NCBI RefSeq assembly: GCF_010500955.1 | Contig: NZ_QVMJ01000006.1 | Coordinates: 1 to 64,000, forward strand | DNA length: 64,000 nt | Direction: 5' to 3' | Origin: Bacteroides sp. 519 | GTDB lineage: Bacteria; Bacteroidota; Bacteroidia; Bacteroidales; Bacteroidaceae | Shown here: piece after piece, positions 47,817 to 55,601 of the stretch | Numbering within the stretch: position 1 is the first letter of the stretch | Layout: each line of letters starts with the position of its first letter | Notes under the pieces: model-generated | The model's database searches: none | What the model saw: only the letters and a program-made list of their open reading frames with translations | Told to the model about the DNA's origin: nothing | Translations under genes and position numbers: made by a program

Positions 47817-47985
47817 TTGAGTTTTGAGTTATGAGTTATAAGTTTTGAGTTTCGATGCCGCACAGGTACTTGTAATATAAAAATTCAAAACTACGTGACA
47901 AAAGTAGCAACTTAACTTTCAAATTCCTTATCTTTGCGTCATAAATAGAGTTTTTATAACTTAAAACTCATAACTTAAAACTTTT
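47817..47985. repeat. Split simple-repeat hairpin around a promoter (copy E)
   Basis: The left arm TTGAGTTTTGAGTTATGAGT starts right after the DUF2851 start codon and leads into core CGATGCCGCACAGG (47853-47866). The complementary arm (ACTTAAAACTCATAACTTAA, about 47958-47980) lies beyond an 80-bp insert that holds the dapB -7 box. The right arm ends next to the dapB start codon. Confidence 0.7.
47929..47936 (+). promoter_or_regulatory. -7 box of dapB operon
   Basis: TATCTTTG matches TAnnTTTG. It is 50 bases upstream of the dapB start, and the transcript would begin with one arm of repeat copy E. Confidence 0.55.
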
Positions 47986-47986
47986 T

Positions 47987-48709
47987 ATGAAATTAGCATT
48001 AATTGGATATGGCAAGATGGGCAAGGAGATTGAAAAGCTTGCTTTACGTCGCGGACACGAAATCGTTTGTATTATTGACATCGACAATCAGGAGGATTTT
48101 GACTCGGATGCATTTCGTTCGGCCGATGTTGCTATTGAGTTTACCAACCCAAAAGTAGCTTATAATAATTACATTAAAACATTTAATGCAGGGGTTAAAT
48201 TGGTTTCCGGAAGCACTGGCTGGATGGAAGAACATGGCGAAGAAATAAAGCGGATGTGCCGGGAAGAAGGGAAAACATTGTTCTGGGCATCTAACTTCAG
48301 TTTGGGAGTAGCTATTTTCTCGGGCGTAAATAAGTTTCTGGCTAAGGTTATGAACCAGTTCCCCCAATACGATGTTACCATGAGCGAAACTCATCATATT
48401 CATAAAATGGATGCTCCCAGTGGTACAGCAATCACACTTGCCGAAGGTATTCTGGAAAATCTGGACAGGAAAAAGAATTGGGTAAATACCGAATCGGAAA
48501 CCGAAACAGAACTTCCTATCGAGTCAATTCGTGAGGGAGAGGTTGTTGGATTACATTCTATATGCTACGAATCGGCTGCCGATAGCATAACAATAACGCA
48601 CGATGCAAAGAATCGGGATGGGTTTGTTATGGGCGCTGTACTTGCTGCCGAATTTACTGCGGGCAAGGAAGGATATCTGGGAATGAGTGATTTGTTTCCG
48701 TTCTGTTAA
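47987..48709 (+). CDS. dapB: 4-hydroxy-tetrahydrodipicolinate reductase
   Basis: This 240-residue NAD(P)H enzyme of lysine/diaminopimelate synthesis has the dinucleotide motif ALIGYGKMGKEI, a catalytic His pair in SETHHIHKMDAPSGTA, and VMGAVLAAEF near the end. It begins a plus-strand series dapB-lepB-lepB2-wbqC that is a familiar Bacteroidales order. Here each pair is separated by a repeat element. Confidence 0.96.
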   Translation: MKLALIGYGKMGKEIEKLALRRGHEIVCIIDIDNQEDFDSDAFRSADVAIEFTNPKVAYNNYIKTFNAGVKLVSGSTGWMEEHGEEIKRMCREEGKTLFWASNFSLGVAIFSGVNKFLAKVMNQFPQYDVTMSETHHIHKMDAPSGTAITLAEGILENLDRKKNWVNTESETETELPIESIREGEVVGLHSICYESAADSITITHDAKNRDGFVMGAVLAAEFTAGKEGYLGMSDLFPFC

Positions 48710-48885
48710 TTAGTAGCTAGTAGTTAGTAGCTAGTAGGCCATGCGGATGTTTTACTACTAACCTACTAACTACCAGCTACTAGCTACTAACTACTAGCTA
48801 CTAACTACTAACTACTAATTTAATCACCAGCTACTGGCTACTAGCTAACTACCAGCTACTAACTACTAGCTACTAACTACTAATA
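48710..48885. repeat. Simple-repeat hairpin, TAGTAGC type (copy F)
   Basis: The left arm is TAGTAGCTAGTAGTTAGTAG. The centre GGCCATGCGG (about 48737-48746) shares CCGCATGGC with the family core in inverse orientation. The right arm is a long run of CTACTAACTACTAGCTAC words reaching to within four bases of the lepB start. The right side is much longer than the left, which suggests tandem expansion. Confidence 0.75.
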
Positions 48886-48888
48886 ATA

Positions 48889-50364
48889 ATGAGAAAAGCA
48901 AACCGTCGCCAGTGGATTACATTTTTTATAGTACTGGCAATCTATCTTTTGTTCCTGCTTTGGGTAAGAAGTTGGTGGGGATTGTTATTTGTTCCGATAA
49001 TCTTCGACATATATATATCTAAAATCATCCCCTGGACTTTCTGGAAGAAATCGAAGAACCAAACGGTTCGCAATGTAATGAGTTGGGTAGATGCTATTGT
49101 TTTCTCATTGATTGCAGTGTACTTTGTGAATATCTACCTGTTTCAGAATTACCAGATTCCTTCTTCATCACTTGAAAAATCGTTGCTTGTAGGCGATTTT
49201 CTCTATGTGAGCAAGGTTAGTTATGGACCACGGGTACCTAACACTCCCCTATCTATGCCATTAACCCAGCACACATTACCGATAGTAAATACCAAATCTT
49301 ATTTGGATTGGCCTCAATGGTCGTACAAACGTGTGAAAGGTTTTGGTAAAGTGAAGTTAAACGACATTGTGGTATTTAACTTCCCTGCCGGAGACACTGT
49401 TGTACTTAGCCGCCAACAGGAAGACATTTATTTGATGGCTTACCGCGAAGGCAAAAAACTGTATGGTAAATCGGTAAACATGGATAGCATGACACGCTGG
49501 CAACAGCGGATGATCTACGATCAGTATTATGCACTTGGACGTCAGCAGATTCCACGCAATTATGGAGAAGTGATTTACCGCCCGGTAGATCGCCGCGAGA
49601 ATTACGTAAAACGTTGTGTGGGTCTTCCCGGAGATAACTTACAGATAATCGACGGACAGGTGTATGTAAACGGTTCGGCTATCGAAAACCCAGAAGGGCT
49701 TCAATTCAACTACTTTGTGCAAACTACCGGTGCATATATTCCGGAAAAGGTATTCAGAGATCTGGGCATTAGCAATGAAGACCAGATAATGGTAACAAAT
49801 GGCGAGTGGAACGCATATCTTATGCAACTTGGCCTAACCGGAAAGAATGCTCAAAACAAGTCGAACCCGGTTTATTATTTGCCATTAACAAAGAAAATGC
49901 TGGAAACATTCTCGGCCAATACAGCATTAATACATAAAATAGTTAAGGAACCCGATGAAGGTACCCGCGGTAACATGTACCCTCAAAACTTGTACATGGA
50001 TTGGACTGTTGATAACTATGGCCCAATATGGATACCAGCAAAAGGCTCTACAATAACGTTGACAGAAGATAATCTTCCTATTTATGAAAGATGCATTCAT
50101 GCATACGAAGGCAATACTGTAGAGCAAAAGGCCGACGGAATTTATATCAACGGCGAAAAAACAGATACATATACCTTCAAGATGGATTACTACTGGATGC
50201 TTGGAGATAACCGCCATAAATCTGCCGACTCTCGCTATTGGGGATTTGTTCCCGAAGATCATGTAGTGGGTAAACCTATTGTTGTTTGGCTATCGCTAGA
50301 TAAAGACCGCGGATGGTTTGATGGCAAGATTCGTTGGAATCGTTTGTTTAAAATGGTACATTAA
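48889..50364 (+). CDS. lepB: Signal peptidase I
   Basis: This 491-residue membrane protease removes signal peptides. It has two or three N-terminal hydrophobic segments. The nucleophile region QIPSSSLEKSLLVGD has Ser94 at the catalytic place, the general base Lys is in ENYVKRCVGLPGD, and box E reads GDNRHKSADSRYWGF. It is long because of an insertion between the boxes, as is usual in Bacteroidota. All catalytic residues are present, in contrast with the paralogue that follows. Confidence 0.95.
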   Translation: MRKANRRQWITFFIVLAIYLLFLLWVRSWWGLLFVPIIFDIYISKIIPWTFWKKSKNQTVRNVMSWVDAIVFSLIAVYFVNIYLFQNYQIPSSSLEKSLLVGDFLYVSKVSYGPRVPNTPLSMPLTQHTLPIVNTKSYLDWPQWSYKRVKGFGKVKLNDIVVFNFPAGDTVVLSRQQEDIYLMAYREGKKLYGKSVNMDSMTRWQQRMIYDQYYALGRQQIPRNYGEVIYRPVDRRENYVKRCVGLPGDNLQIIDGQVYVNGSAIENPEGLQFNYFVQTTGAYIPEKVFRDLGISNEDQIMVTNGEWNAYLMQLGLTGKNAQNKSNPVYYLPLTKKMLETFSANTALIHKIVKEPDEGTRGNMYPQNLYMDWTVDNYGPIWIPAKGSTITLTEDNLPIYERCIHAYEGNTVEQKADGIYINGEKTDTYTFKMDYYWMLGDNRHKSADSRYWGFVPEDHVVGKPIVVWLSLDKDRGWFDGKIRWNRLFKMVH

Positions 50365-50452
50365 GAATTAAGAATTAAGAATTAGGAATTAAGAATTGGC
50401 GATGCCGCAGGTAAATTCTTAATTCCTAATTCTTAATTCTTAATTCATAAAA
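50365..50452. repeat. Simple-repeat hairpin, GAATTAA type (copy G)
   Basis: The arms GAATTAAGAATTAGGAATTA and TAATTCCTAATTCTTAATTC are complementary, and the irregular unit (AGGAATT / AATTCCT) is mirrored on both sides. The centre is GCGATGCCGCAGG (50399-50411). It starts just after the lepB stop codon. Confidence 0.9.
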
Positions 50453-50463
50453 CCTTTGGTTTT

Positions 50464-51324
50464 ATGAAGACTTGGATAATTGTTTTTGCAACTGCAATAA
50501 TCTTTGTTTTATTGCTTCGCGGATTCGTATTTACTCCTTATACCATTCCTTCTATGGGAATGGAGAATGCCTTGTACGAAGGCGATAGGATAATTGCGAA
50601 TAAGTTGAGCTATAGGAATAAATCTCCTAAGCCTGGCGATTTGGTTGTTTTCAACAATCCGATATCCGATAAAAAGGAAGCATTCATCAGCCGGTGTGTA
50701 GGTGTTCCGGGAGACACGTTGCTGCTTGACACTCTTTTCAATGCCATTTCGGGCTGGGCACGAAGCGGGCCCGACAGAAAAAACCTTTATTCGTATTCCA
50801 GATATCGCGAACGACAAATGGATTCTTTGCTCAATGTACTTTCCATCACGAATAATTATCTGATGGGTGGCGATGCTGATGCATTTATGAGAAGCTTCAG
50901 CCGTTACGAGTATTATCTTATTGAGCAGGCCTTAGGCGAGGATAATTGGGTGAAGTGTGTGCAGTTTCAAGACACCAGTATGGTAAAACAACTTATTGTT
51001 CCCGGCACAGGCAAAACCGTAACTTTCGAAAACTGGAACCTCACTCTTTACCGTAATACCATTCTTTTGCATGAGGGTAAGCAAGCCGAAATAATAAACG
51101 ATAGCCTCTTCATTGAAGGGCAACCAGCCAATAGCTTCACTTTTACAAAAAACTACTACTGGATGATGTCTAACAATACCATCAACATGGCCGACTCCCG
51201 GTTATTTGGCTTTGTTCCGGCAGAAAACCTTATTGGCAAGGCTGCATTCATCTGGTTCTCGAAAGAGCCTTGTACTGGCTTATTTGAGGGATTCAGATGG
51301 GAAAGAATATTTTTTAAGTTATAA
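50464..51324 (+). CDS. Signal peptidase I-like protein lacking catalytic Ser and Lys
   Basis: This 286-residue paralogue of LepB has one N-terminal membrane helix and the S26 fold (FTPYTIPSMGMENALYEGD, RCVGVPGD, NYYWMM ... MADSRLFGF). Aligned with IPSGSM of E. coli LepB, the nucleophile position is Gly (IPSMGM). The general-base Lys in YIKRxVGLPGD is Ser (FISRCVGVPGD). Box E GDN has become SNN. It is therefore probably catalytically inactive and may assist or regulate the active LepB encoded just upstream. The gene is otherwise intact and well conserved in the fold. Confidence 0.85.
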   Translation: MKTWIIVFATAIIFVLLLRGFVFTPYTIPSMGMENALYEGDRIIANKLSYRNKSPKPGDLVVFNNPISDKKEAFISRCVGVPGDTLLLDTLFNAISGWARSGPDRKNLYSYSRYRERQMDSLLNVLSITNNYLMGGDADAFMRSFSRYEYYLIEQALGEDNWVKCVQFQDTSMVKQLIVPGTGKTVTFENWNLTLYRNTILLHEGKQAEIINDSLFIEGQPANSFTFTKNYYWMMSNNTINMADSRLFGFVPAENLIGKAAFIWFSKEPCTGLFEGFRWERIFFKL

Positions 51325-51356
51325 GTAATGAGTATTGAGTAATGAGTAATGAGTTT
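51325..51356. repeat. Simple-repeat half element (copy H) containing a start codon
   Basis: GTAATGAGTATTGAGTAATG-type words begin right after the stop codon of the signal-peptidase-like gene and run into the next reading frame, providing its ATG and first codons (MSNE). No core or second arm is present on this side. Confidence 0.7.
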
Positions 51357-51971
51357 CGTGCAGTGGCCTATTTAAGTTCGGCCTATCTGGCCCCGATAGA
51401 GTATTACAGCAAGCTGTTGCATGCCAACAAAATATTTATTGAGCAGCACGATCATTATATAAAGCAAACCTATCGGAACCGTTGTAATATAGCCGGGCCT
51501 GGTGGGATTCAGGCATTAACTGTTCCTATTGTTCGGCCTGATACATTGAAATGCCCAATGAAAGACATCCGCATATCGGATCATGGTAACTGGCGACATC
51601 TTCATTGGAATGCAATTGAATCGGCTTATAACAACACGCCTTTTTATGAGTATTATAAAGATGACTTCCGCCCTTTTTATGAGCAGTCATATACTTTCCT
51701 AGCCGACTTTAATGAGGAGCTTTGCCAGTTAATCTGTAAATTGATTGATATAGATGTTGATATGGAAAGAACAAAGGAGTATAAAACAGACTTCGCTGCC
51801 AACGAGTATGATTTCCGCGAAACCATCCACCCTAAAAAGAACTCCACATCAGTTACAACCCCTTATTATCAGGTGTTCGAAGCCCGACATGGATTCCTAC
51901 CCAACCTCAGCATTATTGATCTTCTTTTTAATATGGGCCCGGAAGGGTTATTAGTTTTGAGTAATGAGTAA
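51342..51971 (+). CDS. WbqC-family protein
   Basis: This 209-residue protein matches the WbqC family (AYLSSAYLAPIEYYSKLLHA ... DHYIKQTYRNRC ... LTVPIVRP), often found near polysaccharide or envelope genes; the biochemical role is uncertain. Its first four codons (MSNE) are encoded by repeat copy H and its last ones (VLSNE, stop) by repeat copy I, so both ends of the protein are repeat-derived. A native start could be further in, but no better Met is seen before the conserved region. Confidence 0.85.
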   Translation: MSNEFRAVAYLSSAYLAPIEYYSKLLHANKIFIEQHDHYIKQTYRNRCNIAGPGGIQALTVPIVRPDTLKCPMKDIRISDHGNWRHLHWNAIESAYNNTPFYEYYKDDFRPFYEQSYTFLADFNEELCQLICKLIDIDVDMERTKEYKTDFAANEYDFRETIHPKKNSTSVTTPYYQVFEARHGFLPNLSIIDLLFNMGPEGLLVLSNE

Positions 51972-52076
51972 TGAGTAATGAGTTTTGAGTAATGAGTTTT
52001 GAGTAGCGATGCCGCATGGCTAAAACTCACCACTCAATACTCATTACTCATTACTCAAAACTCATTACTCAAAACT
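51956..52076. repeat. Simple-repeat hairpin with GCGATGCCGCATGGC core (copy I)
   Basis: GAGTAATGAGTTTTGAGTAA words on the left pair with TACTCATTACTCAAAACTCA on the right, around GCGATGCCGCATGGC (52006-52020). The left arm contains the WbqC stop codon and the right arm the stop codon of the convergent nitroreductase gene. Confidence 0.9.
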
Positions 52077-52667
52077 AATAACCCTCTCATTCAAATCCTT
52101 AAATTCCTTTTCGCCCGGTTCGCTAATGGAAACGCCGAAAGGCATTTGTGCAATCAACTTCCAATCAGCGGGTAAATTCCATGTTTTACGCACTTCGTCA
52201 TCAATCAAAGGATTGTAATGTTGCAAGGAAGCTCCAAAGCCAACATCTTCCAAAACAGTCCATGTAGCAAACTGGTGCATAGCAGAAGTTTGTAACGACC
52301 AGCCCGGAAAGTTATCGGCATACGATGGAAATGCCTTTTGTAGCCCCTTTACAATAGATTCGTCTTCGAAGAATAATACTGTACCGTAACCACTCTGAAA
52401 ACAAGTATTGATTTTGTTTTCTGTTTGAATAAAAGCCTCAGCAGAGATTCTCTTTTTCAATGTTTCTTTTACTATATCCCAAAGCTTTATATGATTATCG
52501 CCCAACAATAGTACAGTACGGGTTGTTTGCGAATTAAACGCCGAAGGAACATATTTCACAACAACTTTCAACAACTCTTCAATCTCCTTATTGGATATTG
52601 GCGACTCGCTCTTTAACGCATAATGGCTTCTGCGATGCTTTATAGCTTCAACAAATGTTCTATTCAT
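52065..52667 (-). CDS. Nitroreductase-family FMN oxidoreductase
   Basis: This 200-residue protein resembles the NfsB/HBN1-like nitroreductase family (FVEAIKHRRSHYALKSESPI; VPSAFNSQTTRTVLL; QMPFGVSISEPGEKEF). It would use FMN and NAD(P)H to reduce nitro compounds or quinones. The final Ser-Phe-Glu and stop (TTTTGAGTAA) are read from repeat copy I. Upstream lies a 444-bp interval occupied mainly by a nested palindrome. Confidence 0.9.
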   Translation of the reverse strand: MNRTFVEAIKHRRSHYALKSESPISNKEIEELLKVVVKYVPSAFNSQTTRTVLLLGDNHIKLWDIVKETLKKRISAEAFIQTENKINTCFQSGYGTVLFFEDESIVKGLQKAFPSYADNFPGWSLQTSAMHQFATWTVLEDVGFGASLQHYNPLIDDEVRKTWNLPADWKLIAQMPFGVSISEPGEKEFKDLNERVISFE

Positions 52668-52712
52668 AATTATATATTTTTGTTCTCTACTTCATAAATT
52701 TGGAATTGAATT

Positions 52713-52964
52713 AAAACACAGAGTCACAGAAACACTGAGCTTTTCCTTGTGCTGAACACGGAGGCTTCGCTTTTGTCGTACAATACTCAAAATAGGCCAA
52801 CGACCTAATAGCCTCTAGCGTAGGCCAACGGCCTACGATGAAGGATATCGCATGGAATGCGAGGCTGTAGGTCTCGAAGCGTATTTGTATGCAAGAAAGC
52901 TCTACGCTAGAAACTCTGTGTTCAGCACAAGGAAAAGCTCAGTGTTTCTGTGACTCTGTGTTTT
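52713..52964. repeat. Nested palindrome, 51-bp arms (copy 2)
   Basis: Arms 52713-52763 and 52914-52964 are near-perfect reverse complements (AAAACACAGAGTCACAGAAA and onward) and match the arms of 22851-23182. The interior differs: it holds CTTTTGTCGTACAATACTCA, CGTAGGCCAACGGCCTACG and the pair CTCTAGCGTAG / CTACGCTAGA. It fills most of the 444-bp gap between the nitroreductase and RNase H genes. Confidence 0.9.
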
Positions 52965-53050
52965 AATTTTAGTTCAAATCAGTCCCTAACTGAACCAGTT
53001 AAAACTATAACTCCTTCCATTCATTAATAACAAATATATTGAAAGAATGT

Positions 53051-53077
53051 TGGAACTAAAAATTATTCCTACTTTTG
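53051..53077 (+). promoter_or_regulatory. Promoter of the RNase H gene
   Basis: A TTG-containing -33 candidate at 53051 and the -7 box TACTTTTG (53070-53077) have the 19-base offset typical of Bacteroidota promoters. The start codon at 53112 is 34 bases further on. Confidence 0.6.
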
Positions 53078-53111
53078 CCTCATCAATCACAATAGATAGA
53101 ATCTATTATAA

Positions 53112-53735
53112 ATGGCTAAGAAGAAATATTATGTGGTATGGGATGGAGTTAATCCGGGAATTTATGATTCGTGGAACGATTGCCAGCTACAAATTAAAGG
53201 ATACGACGGAGCAAAATACAAATCATTTGAAACGCGCGAAGAAGCCGAAAAGGCATCTGCTTCGTCACCCTATGCGTATATCGGAAAGAAGGCACCTGGC
53301 AAAACCCCTAAACTTGATTCTTACCCCAAGGAGGTAGTTGACAACAGTCTGGCTGTTGATGCTGCTTGCAGCGGCAATCCGGGACCAATGGAGTATCGTG
53401 GTGTACACATAGCCAGCGGACAAGAGATTTTTCGCTTCGGCCCCATGAAAGGCACCAATAACATAGGCGAATTTCTGGCACTTGTTCATGGACTAGCACT
53501 CCTTAAACAGAAAGGATTTGATATGCCCATTTACAGTGATAGTGTTAATGCTATTAGCTGGGTGAAGCAGAAGAAATGCAAAACCAAACTACCCCGCACC
53601 AAAGAAACAGAAGAGTTATTCCGGATTATTGAACGCGCCGAAAAATGGTTGCAAACAAACAATTACTCTACCACCATCCTGAAATGGGAAACAAAGGTAT
53701 GGGGAGAAATACCGGCTGACTTTGGACGCAAATGA
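53112..53735 (+). CDS. rnhA: Ribonuclease H with N-terminal hybrid-binding domain
   Basis: This 207-residue enzyme degrades RNA in RNA:DNA hybrids. Residues 1-50 are a hybrid-binding/viroplasmin-type domain (YYVVWDGVNPGIYDSWNDCQ). The RNase HI domain follows, with the acidic residues Asp (VDAACSGNPG), Glu (NIGEFLAL), Asp (IYSDSVNAI) and a final Asp near EIPADF. The length is typical of the two-domain form. An in-frame alternative start is not needed. Confidence 0.93.
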   Translation: MAKKKYYVVWDGVNPGIYDSWNDCQLQIKGYDGAKYKSFETREEAEKASASSPYAYIGKKAPGKTPKLDSYPKEVVDNSLAVDAACSGNPGPMEYRGVHIASGQEIFRFGPMKGTNNIGEFLALVHGLALLKQKGFDMPIYSDSVNAISWVKQKKCKTKLPRTKETEELFRIIERAEKWLQTNNYSTTILKWETKVWGEIPADFGRK

Positions 53736-53760
53736 TGTTAGAACTCAAAAAACTTAAAAT

Positions 53761-55593
53761 ATGACAAAGAGAATCTTATACCTTGTAGGCTTATTTTTTA
53801 TTTTCTTATTTTTCTTCATTATCTACAAGCCATTCTTTATATTATATAACAGCGCATTAGCAGCCGGATTGTCTTTTACCGATTACATGGAGGTTATGTG
53901 GCACGGGCTAACATTAGACAGTACCATGTCGGCAATGCTAATCGTAATTCCTTTTGCTGTGATTCTGTCAAGCATCTGGATTCGCAAGATTAACCTGCGC
54001 AAAGTATTAATGGGATATTTCATTCTGGTAGGGCTAGTAATGGCTATTATTTTTGTTGTGGATGCTTCGCTTTACGAATTCTGGGATTTCAAGCTGGATG
54101 CTACAGTATTGTTTTATCTCGATTCTCCATCAAATGCAGCTGCCAGTGTATCAACAATGTTCTTGATTGTAAGAATACTTATGATTGTATTAGTGACCGG
54201 CATCATAGCAATGGTATTTATAAAGATTACTCCCACCAAACTATCTCCTATCCTGTCGTTGAAAGGCAAACTTTTAAACAGCCTGTTAATGGTATTTGTT
54301 GGTGGGGTGATATTCTTTTTAATTAGAGGAGGATATGCCGAATCAACACCTAATATCGGTCGGGTATACTATAGTAGCAATCAGTTCCTGAATCACTCGG
54401 CAGTTAATCCGGTATTCAGTTTCTTTTCTTCGTCCATGAAATCCGAAAAGTTTGCCAACCAGTTTAACTTTTTTCCGGAGGCCGAAAGAACAGCATTATT
54501 CAATGGCTTGTATCCCGACAATAGTGTAAACACACAGCTACTGCTCACAAGCAAACGTCCGGATGTGCTTATCATACTACTGGAAAGCTTTACTTCTACT
54601 TATATTGAACCACTGGGCGGCTTGCCCGATATTACAGTAAATCTAAATAAACTAACTGAGGAAGGCATCTTCTTCACCAACTATTATAGCAGTAGTTTCA
54701 GAACCGATCGTGCAGTAGTGTGCGCACTTAGCGGTCATCTTGGCTTGCCCACTGCTTCGATCATGAAGCTGCCGGTAAAAAGCAAAAATCTGCCGTCTAT
54801 TGCAAAAAGCTTATCGACCAATGGTTACAAAACCAATTTCCTGTATGGGGGCGATATAAACTTCACAAACATGCAAAGCTATCTGCGTAGTACTGGTTAT
54901 CAGGAACTTGTTGCCGACAAGGATTTTACTTTGAAACAACAGGAAGAGCAACGGTGGGGAGTAAGCGACAAAACCACATTCGAATATTTATATAACACAA
55001 TAAGTAAAGGAAAAGAGTCTCCCTGGTTTACTACTTACCTTACATTGAGTAACCACGATCCGTACGACACACCGTCTTTCAACAAGTTCGAAGACAAGAA
55101 ACTGAATGCAGCCGCTTACACAGACAACTGTTTGGGAGCCTTTATTGAGAAACTGAAACAGACTCCCGCTTGGGAAAACCTATTGGTAATTTGTTTACCC
55201 GACCATGGTACCCGTTACCCCGATGATTTAAGTACCAGTGATTTACGCATCTTCCATTCGCCTATGTTATGGCTTGGTGGTGCTATAAAAGAACCAATGA
55301 AGATTGATGCTTTAATGAATCAGTCGGATTTGGCTGCAACTTTATTGGGTCAGTTGGGTATTGAGCATAAAGAATTCTGTTTCAGCCGGGATGTATTCAG
55401 TGAGTTGTACACCTATCCCTTTGCTTTTTTCTCTTATGCTAATGGCTTTGGTTTTAAGGATAGTACAGGTGTTTCGGTATACGATACAGGTGCAGATGTG
55501 ATAGTAAGCGAAAGCCCTTCGCCCGATCAGAATCGACTAGACCGGGGAAAGGCTATATTACAGACGTTGTATGATGATTTGGATGGGAGATAA
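53761..55593 (+). CDS. LTA-synthase-like membrane sulfatase
   Basis: This 610-residue protein has five N-terminal membrane helices and an extracytoplasmic alkaline-phosphatase/sulfatase-fold domain. Motifs are ILLESFTSTYIEPLG, the probable nucleophile Thr in SFRTDRAVVCALSGHLG, LSNHDPYDTP and CLPDHGTRYPDD (metal ligands). In Gram-negative bacteria such proteins usually transfer phosphoethanolamine or phosphoglycerol to envelope glycans. The substrate is not determined. It lies 25 bases after rnhA. Confidence 0.88.
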   Translation: MTKRILYLVGLFFIFLFFFIIYKPFFILYNSALAAGLSFTDYMEVMWHGLTLDSTMSAMLIVIPFAVILSSIWIRKINLRKVLMGYFILVGLVMAIIFVVDASLYEFWDFKLDATVLFYLDSPSNAAASVSTMFLIVRILMIVLVTGIIAMVFIKITPTKLSPILSLKGKLLNSLLMVFVGGVIFFLIRGGYAESTPNIGRVYYSSNQFLNHSAVNPVFSFFSSSMKSEKFANQFNFFPEAERTALFNGLYPDNSVNTQLLLTSKRPDVLIILLESFTSTYIEPLGGLPDITVNLNKLTEEGIFFTNYYSSSFRTDRAVVCALSGHLGLPTASIMKLPVKSKNLPSIAKSLSTNGYKTNFLYGGDINFTNMQSYLRSTGYQELVADKDFTLKQQEEQRWGVSDKTTFEYLYNTISKGKESPWFTTYLTLSNHDPYDTPSFNKFEDKKLNAAAYTDNCLGAFIEKLKQTPAWENLLVICLPDHGTRYPDDLSTSDLRIFHSPMLWLGGAIKEPMKIDALMNQSDLAATLLGQLGIEHKEFCFSRDVFSELYTYPFAFFSYANGFGFKDSTGVSVYDTGADVIVSESPSPDQNRLDRGKAILQTLYDDLDGR

Positions 55594-55601
55594 CTAGATA
55601 A

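Noticed and set aside
53047..53337. A 96-codon frame overlapping the start of the RNase H gene
   Set aside because: It overlaps the promoter and the conserved N-terminal domain of rnhA in another frame and has no recognisable domain.
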